64,000 nt of DNA from Dryocosmus kuriphilus (GCA_038277395.1 CM076190.1:232410082-232474081); one strand, 5' to 3'. Positions 33,849-46,844 are shown, counted from the stretch's first letter. Notes: generated by a model from the letters alone, not told the origin. Made by a program: numbers and translations.

Positions 33849-34896
33849 CGAGGTGTGATCAAAAAGTGAGCTGCGTTTACATTTTGATCAACAAATATTT
33901 ACTTATTTATCAATATTGATGTTGTCCCCTTCAAAGTAATCCCCCTCGGATATAATACATTTGTGCCAGCGCTTTTTCCAATCCTCAAAGAAATTCTGAT
34001 TAGCACTTTTCGGTATAGCCTTCAGCTCTTCCAGCGATGTGGTCTTTATCCCCTCAATCGTTGCAAAACGCCGTCCTTTCATGGGTCTTTTCAGTTTTGG
34101 AAACAGGAAAAAGTCGCAAGGTGCCAAATCTGGCGAATACGGTGGCTAAGATATGATTATGGTGTTGTTATTGGCTAAAAAATTACAAACAAGCAATGAC
34201 GTGTGAGCTGGCGCATTATCGTGGTGCAATAACCATGACTGGTTTTTTTCCACAATTCCGGACGTTTTTTTCGTATTGCTTCACGAAAGCGGCGCATATC
34301 TTCAAGGTAATACTCTTTGTTAACAGTAAGGCCTTTTGGTAAGAACTCCTGATGCACTAGACCATGATAATCGAAGAAAACGGTAAGCAGAACTTGACAT
34401 TTGGTCGAACTGGGCATGCTCACGCGATGGTTTTTTTGGTTTCTTTTCGACGCTTCGCCAACACTATTTTCTTCACTTCTTCAACGTTTTCATCAGTTGC
34501 TGACGTGCTGGGACATCCAGGGCGAGCTTCGTCATTAGCATCTTCTCGGCCTTCCCGAAAGAGCTTGTACCACTTATAAACATTTCCTTTACTCAGAGTA
34601 CACTCACCCTATGCCACTGTCAACATTTCAAGTGTTTTGGAGAACTTAGTTCCACTTTTTACACAAAATTGTATGCAAATTGTTTCATCCATTTTTTCGA
34701 CAGCAGAAATTCGCCGAGCACGCAAAACACTTCTAACCTTTATGCCTCTCACAAAGAAACAAAGAACGCTATATAGCTGAAACTGTGCACATATATTTCG
34801 GACGAGTGTACCAACATAAGAAAAAAAGAAAACGAATATCGACTGTACGCATTCTGCAGAATTCAAAAAGTCACCTTACTTTTTTATCACACCCCG
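33849..34896 (-). mobile_element. Mariner element with TA target duplication
   Basis: The ends CGAGGTGTGATCAAAAAG and, inverted, CGGGGTGTGATAAAAAAG are flanked by TA on both sides (33847-33848 and 34897-34898). The element is 1,048 bases, shorter than a full mariner of about 1.3 kb. It sits inside the 308-bp tandem array. Confidence 0.85.
33903..34692 (-). pseudogene. Mariner transposase, internally deleted
   Basis: Minus strand. The start region METICIQF-like begins near 34692. Around 34430-34460 the frame jumps from the linker after the helix-turn-helix (KKIVL..) to KCQVLLTVFFDYHG, so the segment with the first catalytic Asp is deleted. The second Asp region is frameshifted (TIMRQLTRH). 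The C-terminal frame 34127 to 33903 is good, with PCDFFLFPKLKRPMKGRRF keeping the third Asp, and ends DWKKRWHKCIISEGDYF. It is a non-functional relative of the 28.3-kb copy. Confidence 0.82.
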
Positions 34897-35380
34897 TATG
34901 TTAGGTTTTACAAAAAGTTAAAGAAATAATATGTTTTTATAAAAAAGAACGGAAGGAAAGACATTTGAAGTGAAATTACAGTAACTTGTTGTGCCATACA
35001 CGAATAGAAATTTAACGCAACAGGTTTGGACTTAAACATTTTTTAAATAAAAAATGGTAAAATATAACTGATAACGAATTATTTTATATGAAATAATAAA
35101 ACTGTTTTTCCACTAAGCGCATAAATGTGCAGCAAGATGAAACACGTGTAATGATAGTAACATGTGGTGTAATTTTTTCAACGCTAAATACAAAATTGAG
35201 CATAATGTGGTCTTCTACAAAAATTGGAAATCATTAATATATATTTTCATAAAAAAGGATAGAGGGAAAGACTTTTTCAGTGAAATTATTGTAACATATG
35301 TTAATAAAAGTATATGCGGATTTAACGCAGCAAGTCTGGATTTAAGCATTTCTTTTATAAAAAATGATAAATAGTATATT

Positions 35381-35993
35381 GTGAATCTAGTGGGAGAAGT
35401 AGGCGATTCCAACGAGTGTGAAGTTTGCCGCGCGCGCTGCGCTCGTGCGGCAATCACACGCGTTAGAATCGCCGTCTCCCACGAGGTGCACATACAACTT
35501 TGTCCAACATAACTGCGATGGAAATGCGGCTGTGGAGGTCGTCGAGAGAAATGGGGGGAGGGTAACAGTTCCAGGGGTGCAGCCCCTGGTGGGGGTGAAG
35601 GGGGCGAAGCCTCCTCTGGGGGTTCGGGGGGGCGAAGCCCCCCGATATAAAAAGAAACAAATTTTGAGTTAAATAAAGTCGAGGCAATCAGCAAATGTTT
35701 TAAGGTTAGACGTATAAACGTGATGTTTGGTGCGTACTGTAGCGTCTTTGCGTCGACGTATGTAGGACATTACTTTAGTTAACGTCTGATGGCACCACTA
35801 TAGGGATCTACTGCATCGACTGCCCTCAACACTTCATCCACGCGAACCACACTCCTCTCAATTACTTCTCCCACTACTGGGTAAAGTACTCACTTCTACC
35901 ACTGTGACGTCATCAGTTGAGAAGTCGCCAACTTCTCCCTCTCGAGGCGACTCGAGCCTCCGAAGTCGCATTTCCATCGCGGGTGTTGGACAA
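35381..35993. mobile_element. GC-rich ~0.6-kb insertion with nested hairpins
   Basis: Tandem-array sequence stops at about 35380 and resumes at about 35994. The inserted DNA is much more GC-rich. It contains a long imperfect stem (GTGGGAGAAGTAGGCGATTC near 35389 against its complement near 35460-35482), a GGGGGGCGAAGCCCCCC hairpin (about 35625-35644) next to AGGGGTGCAGCCCCT, and an inverted pair TTTGTCCAAC..GCGATGGAAATGCG at about 35503-35534 and 35967-35996. No transposase frame. Confidence 0.55.
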
Positions 35994-36135
35994 ACATAAT
36001 TATCAGCGAATTATTTTATATGAATCAATCAAATTATTTTTTCTTTAAACACATAACTGCGCGGCAAGACGAAACAAGTGTAATGATAGTAAAATATGGT
36101 GTAGTTGCTTCAAGGTGAAATACAAATCTGAATGG

Positions 36136-37140
36136 AATAATGCTTTCCGGAAAAAGATTTTTGAACAGGCAAGACCTGGATGTGAGGTGTTTAAAGATAT
36201 GATCAATTTGGTATTATAGAAAATTCTACTTACCAAAAGAATCGAGAAATGACAAAAATATGAAAAACGGAACACAAACGAAAACTCTCATTTTTCTTGA
36301 TACAAAGTGCCAATTTGTAAAGCATTCCTTGAACTTCAATCACTTGTACATATACTAACCATCATCTCATTATTTACAAAAATGATTATCTAAATTCAGA
36401 CAAGGCGATGGACTTGAGAGAATAAATCGTTGCGCAAAGAACATTTTTCCCAATATAAAATGAGCGCACTTTATTTACTTTCCTTGAAATATATATGTAC
36501 TCGTATACTCCAAATCCCCCCGATTTTCTGAGGACACGTTTCTTGCTCTGATAAGGTTAAAAAACATTTAGGTGAAAACAGGAGTAACTAGCTCTATTTA
36601 TATTTTTTTGAATTTTAAGATGTCGCACTCGTTTTAGTATACTTTGGTAGCTTTTAACCATTTTTGTTTATTCTTTATTAATAACTGCAGGAAATAAAAA
36701 TTCTCGCTCTATTTAGAGTCAATTTTTAAAGAACACTTTTCTTTCAAAAAAATCCCCTTTTTCCTTCTTTGTCTTGTTTTTCTCGTTTTTTAATTAAACT
36801 TGGAATACTTAATGAAACCCTATAAGAAACCAGATATTGTTGGCTGAAAAAAACGTTCTTGGATTGACAATGCAAAAATTTTGTTGACAATTGAACTATT
36901 TTTAGCTAAAAATAATATCTTTTGGTTCAAAAGTCAATTATTACAGGTTTGGATGGGAATTCGTTTTCCTTGGTTGATAATTTTTTGCTGTTGAAAATAC
37001 AAATATTATTTATTGAAAATAGATTGTCTTGTTTGAAAAAGTCATTTTTTAATGAAAAAAACAAATATATTTGTTAAAGTTAGTTCTCTCTTTTGTTGAA
37101 AATTCAACAATTTTTGGTTGGTGGAGAAGATTTTCAAAAT
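36136..37140. repeat. AT-rich spacer and degenerate TTGAAAATTCAAC minisatellite
   Basis: From about 36830 to 37130 the sequence is a degenerate array of phrases such as TTGAAAATTCAAC, TTTTTGGTTGA and GTTCTTGGATTG, the same family as 60640-62780. The rest shows no gene. Confidence 0.5.
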
Positions 37141-37144
37141 ATCG

Positions 37145-38450
37145 ACCAATTTATGCAAAATTTGGTAAGAGGAGGTTTTTGGGGTTGCTGGTTAGGAATC
37201 TGAAATCAGTTCTTGGAAATTATTAATCCAAGATGGTGGACACAGGACGGTGGACAAGGTTTTCAAAAAATCAGCCAACTAACGCCAAACTTTGTGTAAA
37301 AATGGAATTAATAAGGATCGTCAAAATCTGACTGGGATCGCTAGGAGGTACCCTACAGTGACTGGAATTTAAACCCTTAAAAAAATGTTTTGAAAGTAAC
37401 CTTCAATGCCCGGTTCAAGACCAAGAGCATGTTTATGGAGAAAGTCACACTTAAAGATAAAGTTTGCTGATATTTCCAACGTCGCAATGAAAAATAGTGG
37501 TTCCCATTTGAAAAAACAAGCTTGACCTTGGAAAGACTTTAAAGGTCATTACAAGGTTACACTTGTTTTTTTAAATGTTAAACCACGAGCTTCAGAAGAT
37601 CTAAGACAAAAAGTATTGAATGCTTACTCTGATATTGCACCTGATGTGATAAGGAGTGCGATAGAAAATTTTTATGTCCGTCCAGGAATCTGCCACCATT
37701 TTGGTGGAGAAAATTTTTAACACAGGTTGAAACCTTGTCTCAACTGGCCGGGATCGTTAGCCTTGTCTTAACTGGACGGAACATCTCCTTGCCTTAACTG
37801 ACTGTGATCCTTAGCCTTCTCTTAACTGGACCGACCATTTCCTTGCCTTAACTAACTGGGATCAATAAGGGCCTTGACTGGGCGGACCGTCTTACCTTAA
37901 CTGACTGGAATCGCTAGCCTTCTCTTAACTGGATGGACCACGTCCTTTCCTTAACTGACTGGGATCGTTAGCCTTGTCTTAAGTGGACGGACCATCTCCT
38001 TGCCTTAACTGACTGGGATCGTTCGCCTTGCCTGATCTAACCGGGCCATCTCCTTGCTTTAACTGGCCGGGATCATTAGCCTTGCTTTAACTGGCCGGGA
38101 TCGTTAGCCTTGCCGTAACTGATTGGGATCCCTAGGAGGCACCCTACAGTGTCTGGAATTTTTCAAAATTCTTCAAAAAGTCTTTTTAAAATGACCTTGA
38201 AAGTCTGGTTCAAGGCCAGGGGCACGATTATGGATAAGCTCGCGCTTAAATGTAAAACATCCTGCACTTTCCAAATCCTCAAAAAAAAATCTTGTTTCCC
38301 ATTTAAAAAAACAAGTATGACCTTGGAATGACCATGAAGATAGTGGTCAAGGTTAAACACGAAGATAAAATTTCCCGCTCTTTCCAAATCCGCAATAAGA
38401 AGGAAAAAATACAGAAAAATTCTTTGGAATCTACTGGAAGTTTCCTTCAT
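37145..38450. mobile_element. Satellite-rich remnant of DUF4817-type transposon
   Basis: Parts: 37145-37380 and 37380-37570 match, inverted, the arm at 54760-55480 of the second copy; 37575-37725 encodes a transposase C-terminus; 37735-38130 is a tandem array of CTTGCCTTAACTGGCCGGGATCG-like units about 54 bases long; 38110-38450 again matches the 54.8-kb arm inverted (TGGTTCAAGGCCAGGG, TTTCCAAATCCGCAAT). Arms in opposite orientation on the two sides of the gene suggest a TIR-like architecture made of satellites. Confidence 0.55.
37575..37725 (+). pseudogene. DUF4817-type transposase, C-terminal fragment
   Basis: The plus frame PRASEDLRQKVLNAYSDIAP followed by DVIRSAIENFYVRPGICHHF matches the C-terminal tail of the Tc1/mariner-related transposases that start with a DUF4817 helix-turn-helix domain. 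The corresponding tail at 56630-56770 is similar but more decayed. No catalytic residues are included. Confidence 0.55.
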
Positions 38451-40980
38451 TTTTTCTTATTATTTTTCGTTTTAGAATTTGAAAGAAGGTTATATATATT
38501 GGTTTATCCAATCTTGTCAGTCCCACTATGCACGATATATCTTACCAGACCCAGTTTATATCGGCCGTTTTTATGTTTCGCCAATTCTGTCAGACCCATT
38601 ATATGAAACCTTCATCCCAGGCGATTTTGTATATAATTTATACATTCATCCAATGCTACCAAGCCCGCGACGTTACCAAATTGTAAAGCAATTTCGTTTT
38701 AAATTCCATTCGCAAACTTTTCTCAAGAGCAAGCCTTCAAGGATTTTACAGCACTTTGCATGGTGACACTCTAAAATACTCTAATATGAAATTTTTAATT
38801 TACGATATCATATAGTAAATAGCGATTGCAAAAGAAAAAATTCCTGTAAATCTTTTCTTTTAAAAATATCTGCAGTATGTTGTTAAAATTTCTTATATCA
38901 GTAATAAACAATATTCCATTTTGTTACATAATGATATCCGGTCATACTTGAATAATATATAATTAATTAAGTGATTTATCCCATGAATAATAATATTCCA
39001 ATAATAGGACTTTTTACTACTTTGCTAAAGTTTTTACTTCATTTGCAGATTGGGATAAGTTATAAAAATTTAAATATAATAAATATCATGAAAATCGTTC
39101 AACCCCAATCAATAGCGGATGCATGGATTTTCGGGTTTTTTGAGCAATTTTAGCTTGATTGATCAGAATTTATTTTACTGTAGAACCAGGTCTTACCTAG
39201 CTACTTTTTAGGTAAAAAGGAAAAAAAGAACTCTATGAATCTGCTCTGAAAATACTCGATTTCAGATTGAGTGAACATAGGATGAGTTTTAGAAATAAAT
39301 ACTATCTATATGTTAAAATTATCTAAATAGGCGGAAATAAAAATCTACGTTTTAATAAAGCTCTGCTTCCAAAAAATGTTATTCTAAAACAGAAAATCCA
39401 AAATGTAATTTTACGTAACGAATTACCTAAAAAGTGTGTATTTTTATATAATTTTTATATACGGGGGATTTTTATCAAATATATTTCTTAAAATATTTCT
39501 TTTTATCATTTCAAAAGGAAAGTTCATGAACTGACTTTGTTACAGATCTCTCAAGTTCAATTCCTAATCTGACACAAAATTTTGATTTTTAAACATTGAG
39601 AAAAAAAACCGCTGCTATTTGGTCAGTATTTAAACTAATTTTGTTTTGCGTACTTGAAAAGAGAGTGAAAGGGTATATCAGAATTACAGTAAAAAAATTT
39701 GCTTACGTATTTCTGTTGGCAAGCTACATCATTTAAAAAAAAAGTTCTTTAAGGTCTTTTTAATAGACTTTTTATAGAATAGTTGTACTTAGTAGGGCGG
39801 AAGAAAAATGTTCAAGTATGTGGGCTGGCTTTCGAAAAACATAAACAAATTTGAAATCGATTACAATCTTCTGTTTGGCTTTTGGTTTTGAAAATAATTT
39901 ATTTTAAATAAAAAAATATCCTATTGGTTAAAGAGCTTTGACAAATTTACCTTTCGTACAGTTTGTGCTAGTAAACAATAATAATGAAACAGAAATTTAA
40001 AAAAAAAATTTTTTGCTCAGTTAAGAATCATTGAAAAGGTGCAAATAAGGTCTATTCTAAAAACAAATCATGAAGTATTTTTTATGTTACTGACAAACGT
40101 ATTTCATTCCAATTATTTCACACGTTAAGTAATTTTCTGCAATAAATATTCGTCGAAGCGAAAACATTTTCAGACAATTTTCGTTTCTCCTGAGCTTGCC
40201 TAACGAGAGGAAAAAACAATTATTTACAAAAATGTCACATTTTTGTTCTTAAATTTTACATGTATAAGAATTGCAAATATCTCGAGAACGGAAAATTTTC
40301 CAGAGGCCTGCTTATGAATTTTGAATTCAGGATTAATCAAAAGAGAAAATGACTAGACCTCGTCGATCCTTCGGAAATAGGGCTGGCGTCTCGACTAATA
40401 AAGTCCTATAAAATTTCGCCAGGCAGCGCTGGCCCCTGGGCAGTTTTTAGAAAAGCTTGGAACTAAAATTTTTAAGCTACATATTTCGATATAAAATTAA
40501 ATTGCGCAACTTTTTTTTCTCACAAAAAAGTTCTAACTTTTGTCACTTTCAAGATAAAGACAAAAAACGGGTTTTTTTTTTTTAATGAAAATGTTCCATC
40601 TCTTGTCCCTTCAACTCGTTATATGTTCACGAGTTTTTAATATTTTCTTATAAAAATATCAGGGAATATGTCCTATGGTATTCTACGTATAACAACGTAA
40701 TGAATATATAGTTAAATTTTTGTATAAAAATTGCTTCAATTTTTATTTGCAACATTGCACAAAAAACGAATTCATATCCTCAAGCTTCTCGGGAGTCGAG
40801 CGAATTTCGAGCAATAGAAAATTTCCAGTAAGAAAGCTGTTCACAAAAGTGAAGCAAGTTTTCTGGAAAGTTTTATTTTAATCTAATTAATCGTTAAAAA
40901 GTAGTGAACAATTTACTTCGCCCACGCAGTGGGCTTCTTCGCGCGAATCGACGCATTGGTTTTAGGTGCAAATTCAGGTT
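38451..40980. other. AT-rich region, no gene recognised
   Basis: At 38500-38600 a few ATCTTRYCAGRCCC phrases recur, related to motifs near 45010-45310. A small hairpin GCCCAC-GCA-GTGGGC lies near 40921-40935. Otherwise about 2.4 kb without a supportable gene. Confidence 0.45.
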
Positions 40981-41695
40981 GAAACTCTATAGAGATTAAG
41001 GAAGGAAAAATAATTTATATAATTTGTGAGATTATAATTTTAATAATAATAATAATGATAATATTTTATAATAAGTAATACACATAATAATTTAATAATA
41101 ATGTGAGATTATAATTTTAACTTTAAGACATACATATATGAATATTTGGACAGCATCATATTTTATGTATAGTTTATATACATTCAACTAAAATAAGAAA
41201 TAATAATTTTTTAAAATATGTGTTTGAATTTCTTAAAGTCTTTTAAGTCTCTTAAGTCATTTTTCTTACATGTGTGCTGCATTGTTTAAGGAAGAATGGA
41301 AAAAACACCCTATATAGAATAATAATAATATAAAAGCAGATTGATAAATAATGCAGAATTAGAAATAGATTATTATTTTAATATACATTAAATTTGTATG
41401 TATGCAAATAAAATAAGAATAAAGACTGCTACGAATACATTAAGAAATTCAAAAACATATTTTAAAAAATGAATATTTCTTATTTTAGTTGATTGTATAT
41501 ATAAGATATACATAAAATATGATGTTGCCCAAGTATTCTTTAATCTATATCTTAAAAATAAATTAAAACCTCGCATTATTATAAAATGATTATTAATTAT
41601 TGTGAAATATTATTATAATTAGTAATAAAATTATAATCTCACAAATTATAAAAATTATTTTCCTTTTCTAATCTCTACAAAGTTCTTTTTTCAAT
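40981..41695. mobile_element. 0.7-kb AT-rich foldback element
   Basis: Outer arms 40981-41090 and about 41600-41695 are inverted copies (AATTTGTGAGATTATAATTTTA and its complement), as are inner parts 41187-41240 and 41445-41500 (CAACTAAAATAAGAAATA). The centre lies near 41338. Arms carry indels. No gene. Confidence 0.6.
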
Positions 41696-41765
41696 GACCC
41701 AAAATGATGTAAAAGTATTTACCATATTTAAACATGTGTAAAATATGTTTTCATCAAATATTTTT

Positions 41766-43813
41766 ACTTTCTCATCTCAATGAGAAGGCATTAGATTTAT
41801 GTGAAAACTGAGTTTCGCGGATTTCATGAAATCTCCACGTTTCATGACCCCCTGAATGCGAAAACCCGGTTTTTACGACGGTATCTGTCTGTTGTCGTTG
41901 TCGTAGTCGTCTTTTCCGACTATAAGTGTCGAAGGACAAATCGGATTGGATTGCGCTTTGGCACACTTCTTTAGGGTCCAAAAAGAAAGAACTAGTTCGT
42001 TAGCCAGCCACTTTTGACCAACGGTTCTGGTTTTATCCATCAAAATCGGCTTTTACAAAATTGAAAAATCCATTTGCCGGCTAAACTATCAGAGATACAA
42101 AAAAAATGTAAGAAAGCAAAATTTTTCACCTCAAAAAAATCTACAAATTTTGCCTTTACAATTTTTTGATCAAATGAACGGTTTTTGTTTTAATCAAGAA
42201 AACGCTATTAAAATTAAAAAACTCTGGTTTCCTGACAAAATATTCAAGATACGAAAAAAATGATAATAAGCAAAGTTGTTGAACTCAAATAGATCTACAA
42301 ATTTTGTATTAACTCTATTTTATGATAAAATGCACGGTTTTGTCAATTTTTTGCAGAAAATTTTATTTTTTCAGCTTATATACATACATAATAGAGTACC
42401 TCAAGGAAGGTGACCGTTTATAAATTATTTTAAACCTGAAGCCTAAAATGAAAACAAAAAGCAAGCATAAAGCATCATAATGATATTCCTTTAAAAATAG
42501 GTATTTCATATTATACCTTGCAATTGAATATATTGCACAAAATTTATGTTTTAAATCGATGTGTTGTAGAAAAAATTATATAGGTAAACGAAAGTGACAA
42601 GCACTGGTTTACAAAATTAAATTTGTTTATAATAATAGCAGTATTTTTTGTAAGGTAATAAGTTACCTGTCTTAGGATACTGTTATCTGTGTATTATCAA
42701 AAAAAAGCTGCCCGCCTCGCGGGCACATTCTCATCGCGCGCTTCGCGCGAAGTATGAGCGCGCCTGGGGCGCGCGTCTATTGGCACTCGCGCTTCGCTCT
42801 CGATACGTTATTTACGGCACTCGCGCTTCGCGCTCGATAGATTATTCACCTCGCGCTACGCGCTCAGTGTTTATGGATCGTATAAACCTTTAAATTAAAA
42901 ATTCCAAAAGGAACTATTTTACTTAAGGCTCTATCGTCCTTAAGGAATACATTCTCATCATGATACTCGCACTTCGTGCTCGATAATTACATTTTTTAAA
43001 AAGACATTGTAGATTGGTAAAGTTTTTTTGTGATTTTCCAAATTTTTACAATACAGGTTTTCGATTCTTAAAAGTAAAATGATGAGTCTTATAAATCAAT
43101 TTTGTAGCTCTTTCCAAGGTGAACAATTCTGCTTGTTAATATTTTCTCATATCTTGCATAGTTTTGCTGAAAAGTGGTTTTCTTTATATTTCATAAGCTA
43201 TTTCACGAATAACTCAAAATCTACGCATTGTTCGAAAAAAATAATAAAAAGAAAATTTGTAGATCTTTTTGAGGCGAACAACTTTGTTTATTATCATTTT
43301 TCCGTATATTGCATAGTTTGGCGGAAAATTTGAAAACTTTTATTTTTAATAACGTTTTATCGATTGAAACAAAAACCGTGCAATTTAACAAAAAAAGGTT
43401 AAAACAAAATTTATAGATATTTTTGAATTGAACAACTTTATTCTTTACCAATTTTTTGTATCTTGATCATTTTGGCGGGAAACCAGAGTTTTTTAATTTT
43501 AATAGCGTTTTCTTAATTAAAACAAAAACCGTTCATTTTATCAAAAAACGGTTAAAAAATAATTTGTAGATCTTTTTGAGATGAACAATTTTACTGTCTT
43601 ACATTTTTTTTTATCTCTCATAGGTTAGCCATAAATGGATTTTTTGATTTTGTGAAAACCGTTTTTGATGGATAAGACCATAACTGTTGGTCAAAAACCG
43701 CTGGTTAACGAACCTGTCCTTTACTTTTACCCGTTAAAGAATTGTACTAAAGCGCACTCCAATTCGATTAGTCCTTCGAAAGTTATTGCGATCACAGACG
43801 ACAACGACAGCGG

Positions 43814-43847
<34 letters not shown>

Positions 43848-44722
43848 ACGACGACGACAACAGACAGACAGACGCGGTCGTAAAAGCCATTTTTTTTCTG
43901 ACTCAGGGGGTCTCAAAACGTGGAGATTTCCTGAAATCCGCGAAAGTTAAATTTTACATAAATCTAATACCTTCTCTGATGAGAATGTAAGAATGATAGA
44001 GAGCAAATTTGTAGATCTTCTTGAGGCGAATAACTTTGTTTATCATTATTTTTCCGTATCTTGCATAGTTTGGCGGGAAATTTGGAATTTTTTATTTTTA
44101 ATAACGTTTTATCGATTAAAACAAAAACCGTGCATTTTATAAAAAAATGGTTGAAACAAAATTTGTAGATACTTTTTGAGTTTAACAACTTTGTTCTCCA
44201 CCATTTTTTTGTATCTTGAATATTTTAGCGGGAAACCAAAGTTTTTTAATTTTAATAGCGTTTTCTTGATGAAAACAAAAACCGTTCATTTTATCAAAAA
44301 ATGTTTAAGACAAAATTTGTAGATTTTTTTAAGCTGAAGAATTTTACTTTCTTACATTTTTTTTATCTCTCATAGGTTAGCCGGAAAATGGATTTTTTTT
44401 TGTGAAGACCGTTTTTGATGGATAAAACCATAACTGTTGGTCAAAAGCCGCTGGTTGACGAGCTCGTCCTTTCTTTTTACCCCTTAAGGAAGTGTACCAA
44501 AGCGCACTCTAATCCGATTATTCCTTCGAAAGTAATCGCGATCACAGACGACAACGACAACGACAACGACACCGACAACGGCAAGGACGACGACAACAGA
44601 CAGACAGACACGGTCGTAAAAACCGTTTTTTCTGACACAGGGGGTCTCAAAACGTGGAGATTTCATGAAATCCGCGAAAGTCAAATTTTACATAAATCTA
44701 ATACCTTCTCTGATGAGAATGT
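41766..44722. mobile_element. Foldback element of the 153-bp satellite family
   Basis: Left terminus 41766-41870 and right terminus 44640-44722 are inverted copies (TTCTCAT..AGAAGGCATTAG; TTTCATGAAATC), so this is the most complete copy of the family in the window. Left arm satellite 42100-42345 is plus; right arm satellites 43060-43690 and 43985-44420 are minus, with an extra internal terminus near 43985 that suggests part of the right arm was duplicated. ACAACG microsatellites sit at 43798-43860 and 44547-44600. A GC hairpin cluster occupies 42706-42990. Frames of 60-111 codons inside are repeat by-products. No transposase. Confidence 0.7.
42706..42990. repeat. GC-rich hairpin cluster in foldback element
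   Basis: Contains GCCCGC-CTC-GCGGGC, CGCGCGCTTCGCGCGAAG and several CTCGCGCTTCGCGCTCGAT motifs, ending with CTTAAGGCTCTATCGTCC / CCTTAAGG phrases. It is the inverted equivalent of 6617-6890. Confidence 0.7.
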
Positions 44723-46834
44723 AAAAAAGAAATTTTGCAAAAAGAAGTAAAAACAGTTTTTTTTTTTTTCGGATTTTTTTATAAAAATACAAGAAATTAT
44801 TGCACAAGTAAATGAAGTTGAGTATAGTCTCTGAGTAAATTTAAATGAGACAAGCTGTAAAAATATTCTGTTTGAAACTTCGAAATATTGGTTTTTACTA
44901 ACATCATTTATTTACAACAAACAATATTATTATTTTCTGATGATAAATCAATCGCGAAAGCTCCCTACATTGAATTCTAGTTCTTTTTAGTTTGGTAGCT
45001 TGGGATTGATAAGATTGGAAGAACGTATACACATATATTTTACAGTGTTGCCTGAATTTGGGCCTGGTAAGATCGGAGCTACATATTCGAACTAACACAG
45101 TATTCGTATATCGATAGTTGCGGCGTCTGTGTGAGGTAGCTTGAACTAAAATGTTATATAATATTACATTTGACCGCAAAATCAAGCCCAGCTGAAACTT
45201 TGTTAAAACACTTCAGTAGTTATTATATCACTGAATACATGAAGAATCGTTGTCAGGCCCGGAATCGGGCCTGACAACGCCATTTCGGGCTTGACAAGAT
45301 CGACCCGACGTAGTTTTCAGGCTCGAAGAAACGATTAAGCATATATATATATATATATATGATATTTATGAGAAACAAAGGATACTTCAAGTCTATTTCA
45401 ACGATTCTTATCATTCGATAAATTTTTGTATTTCAAGACAAGAACCAGTAATAAATTTTTATAATTTTCAAATTAAAATACTTTCATATTCTATAGCTTA
45501 AAAATCTGACAACTTAACTATAATAATTTCTGTAAATTAATTCCTATCAATTGTTACTTAATGGAAGTTTTAAGATTTTTTGTTGCATCAAACAATGTAG
45601 TACATCATTGGGCAATTTTACAATACAGTTCTTTAATTAAATTTGCCATTTAAAACCATATAGAAGTTGTTCCTTTTATAAATTTTTTATTTTTATTCAA
45701 AAAATATTAGTAAATGAAATGGGCAGAGTGTCGGTGGTGGGATGTGGTGGATAAAATTCCACCAATCCTGCTGAAATATTATGTCCACGCGTCGCGTAAC
45801 TTTAGACACTTCGTTATAATTCATAACTGTTTTTATAACTTTTAAATTTTAGCTCTTAAATTGTTTAAATAAAATTTTGTTTCAAATTACGTTATAAATC
45901 AAAGTCATTAGCTTTTCAGCCTCCCCTTCCTGATCTTTAGTTTTTGGGTAGAAAATAAGTTATTTTAAAAAAACGGATGCGAAACTTGAGAATTCGCGAC
46001 AAACCGCATTACTAGACAATTACAAAACTTTTTTCTCTTAGTCACACATTTATCGAAATATAGGGGGAAAATGTATATAAAAAATTTTTTCGGCATTTTG
46101 ACCTTGACAAATAGGACTCGTTTTACATTCCGCAATTTATATTCAATCACCTTCACTCGGCTTGAACGATAAAGAAGGCAGCAATCTCATATCTTATTAT
46201 ATACAAAAATTGAGTATTGAGAAAAATGAAAATTTTCCGCACCTTCACGTTCGAATTGTATTCGATGAGAATTTTGATATATTTCTCAATTATAATTAAC
46301 CAATTTTAAAATTTATATCCTATTAGCTGGACAGGTCACGATTATTTAAAATTTGAAAGACTTATACTTGAACTATTCTAGATTGAAAAAGCTGATGAAA
46401 CTTTCAGACTGTTACTTAAAAATTCGACATTTTTCAAACTAGTTGTTAAAAGCGATTGACACTGAAATTTAAATTTTTTCAACTGCAACAATTGAGGAAG
46501 ATATAACTTAAATTCATTGTTGAAAATTTTAGAGTAGAAAGAGCGTGAAATTGAAAATGTTTATTTGAAAAATTTAGCTCCGTATATTTTAATAATTTGA
46601 ATAACTTTGAAGGAAGGATTTATAAATTAGATAATTTGAAGTCAGAAACATTGGTAATTGGATGTGGCATGGTTTAAAAATTTTCAATTTAATTGTTTTA
46701 AATTGAGTAATTACATATTCAAATATTCAGAATGGAACAATCTCAGGTTTAAAGATAATCTACGTGTTCATTAAAGCTTTAAATCACTTAATCCATACCA
46801 TGATATATAAAATCGAAATAAAGGTTTAATCAAG
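44723..46834. other. Intergenic, one perfect hairpin
   Basis: AT-rich. At 45248-45279 there is a perfect 14-bp hairpin with a 4-base loop (left arm CGTTGTCAGGCCCG). An (AT)n run lies near 45342-45361. No gene recognised. Confidence 0.5.
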
Positions 46835-46844
46835 AAACACGATT

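Larger units (their letters stand above)
33475..36135. repeat. ~308-bp AT-rich tandem array, interrupted twice
   Basis: The GGAAAGAC anchor occurs near 33590, 34966 and 35274; the last two are about 308 bases apart, and the first pair is about 320 apart after removing the mariner. Units share AATTATTTTATATGAA, a GCACATAACTGCGC-like phrase, GACGAAACACGTG and GTAATGATAGTAA. A partial unit precedes 33588 and the array fades after 36135. The mariner at 33849-34896 and an insertion at about 35381-35993 split it. Confidence 0.7.

Noticed and set aside
35162..35694. 159-codon minus frame rich in Pro and Ser
   Set aside because: It crosses the GC-rich hairpin insertion and the AT-rich array; its composition comes from the GGGGGC hairpins.
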